A stretch of 37,355 nt of DNA from an uncultured Verrucomicrobiota bacterium (lineage in GTDB: Bacteria; Verrucomicrobiota; Verrucomicrobiia; Limisphaerales; UBA9464). Location of the stretch: positions 1 through 37,355 of the forward strand of contig CAIOKD010000062.1 of NCBI GenBank assembly GCA_903858835.1, in the 5' to 3' direction. This document shows positions 37,125 to 37,355 of this stretch, in pieces; positions within the stretch are counted from its first letter, which is position 1; the number at the start of each line of letters is the position of its first letter. A program made the position numbers and the translations under genes. Under the pieces are notes generated by a model. It was not told where the DNA came from, searched no databases, and saw only the letters and a program-made list of their open reading frames with translations.

Positions 37125-37355
37125 TCAGGATCCCGCCTCGCAATGGGGACAGGCCCCGCCCGACGAAGGACTCAAGTAGGGGATCCCCAGGGACAGACCC
37201 CGGAGGATCAACAAAACCCCGACACCGGACACCACCCAGGGCACGGCCTTTTGAAGGCGGGCCCGCGAGGCGAAGCCCAATCGCTGACCCACACCGTCGA
37301 CGACCAGGAGCAACGGCAGGGTTCCGAGGCCGAAAACGGCCATCGAGAGGGCCCC
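37125..37355 (-). CDS. UreH/SafE-type (TauE-like) membrane protein, C-terminal part, cut by the window edge
   Basis: The minus strand is open from the window edge to a stop at 37125-37127, giving 76 residues that begin GALSMAVFGLGTLPLLLVVDGVGQRLG and continue to VVSGVGVLLILRGLSLG. This is the last two transmembrane helices of the sulfite exporter TauE/SafE or UreH_2 family, often found next to cytochrome oxidase maturation genes. The C-terminal tail ends with a CPHC motif (GGACPHCEAGS), which could bind a metal. The N-terminal helices are outside the window. It lies 46 bases upstream of the PSD1 start. Confidence 0.85.
   Translation of the reverse strand, partial: GALSMAVFGLGTLPLLLVVDGVGQRLGFASRARLQKAVPWVVSGVGVLLILRGLSLGIPYLSPSSGGACPHCEAGS

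Overview
The window is high-GC bacterial chromosome and most likely comes from the Verrucomicrobiota, probably the Pedosphaera/Limisphaera side of the phylum. The evidence is a pseudopilin with an [13 protein letters not shown]-type N-terminus and a YGDGHV end, two DUF1501 plus DUF1549/DUF1553 modules, a REP-type transposase with a YHCISRT start, and a Rho factor with a long charged N-terminal extension. This assignment is inference from protein character; there is no rRNA gene here. No tRNA, rRNA or CRISPR array was recognised, and no gap between genes exceeds 300 bases.

Layout. Positions 1-156 hold the N-terminal part of a REP-associated tyrosine transposase that runs off the left edge. Positions 242-2808 hold rex, rlmN and hisH in one direction. 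A GT9 glycosyltransferase (2933-4039, minus) is divergent from rho (4302-5906), and the space between them carries four alternating copies of a GGCGAC hexamer. Next is a divergent pair: a MerR-type B12-binding regulator of CarH type (5929-6951, minus) and a sigma-70 family factor (7190-8341, plus). The spacer between them holds an array of 11-bp-phased repeats around a perfect TTGACA box, which is the most interesting signal of the window. A minus-strand operon follows: lipoprotein, pdxJ, acpS (8451-11126). Then come a LipM/LplA-type enzyme (11212-11898), an AraC regulator with a PAS domain (11953-12714, minus) and, divergent from it, a secreted S9/DPP IV peptidase with an embedded VHL-like beta domain (12766-15342).

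From 15358 to 19928 lies the first DUF1501/PSD1 module, with an N-terminal cytochrome domain. A secreted FecR-domain protein (20180-20872) and an N-acetylneuraminate-lyase-like aldolase (21021-21959) follow on the minus strand. A short adenylate-forming enzyme (22131-23213, plus) has its own terminator. A 752-residue EF-hand membrane protein (23343-25601) and a minus-strand cluster pheA, RlmD-like methyltransferase, Methyltransf_32 protein and Rsm22-like protein (25686-30184) come next. The last two of these overlap by an ATGA. An orphan cytochrome c domain lies at about 30264-30629, then class II fructose-bisphosphate aldolase (30756-31721) and a type II pseudopilin (31833-32627). A second DUF1501/PSD1 module without the cytochrome domain fills 32733-37078. 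The right edge cuts a UreH/SafE-type membrane protein (37125-37355).

How the genes fit together. Much of the window is housekeeping: redox sensing by Rex, ribosomal RNA modification, His, Phe, B6 and lipoyl biosynthesis, transcription termination and glycolysis. Between these lie accessory blocks typical of the phylum: secreted heme-associated PSD1 proteins with their Tat-exported DUF1501 partners, a pseudopilin, and a secreted peptidase with its own regulator. The CarH-like regulator and the adjacent sigma factor look like a small control unit responsive to light and cobalamin.
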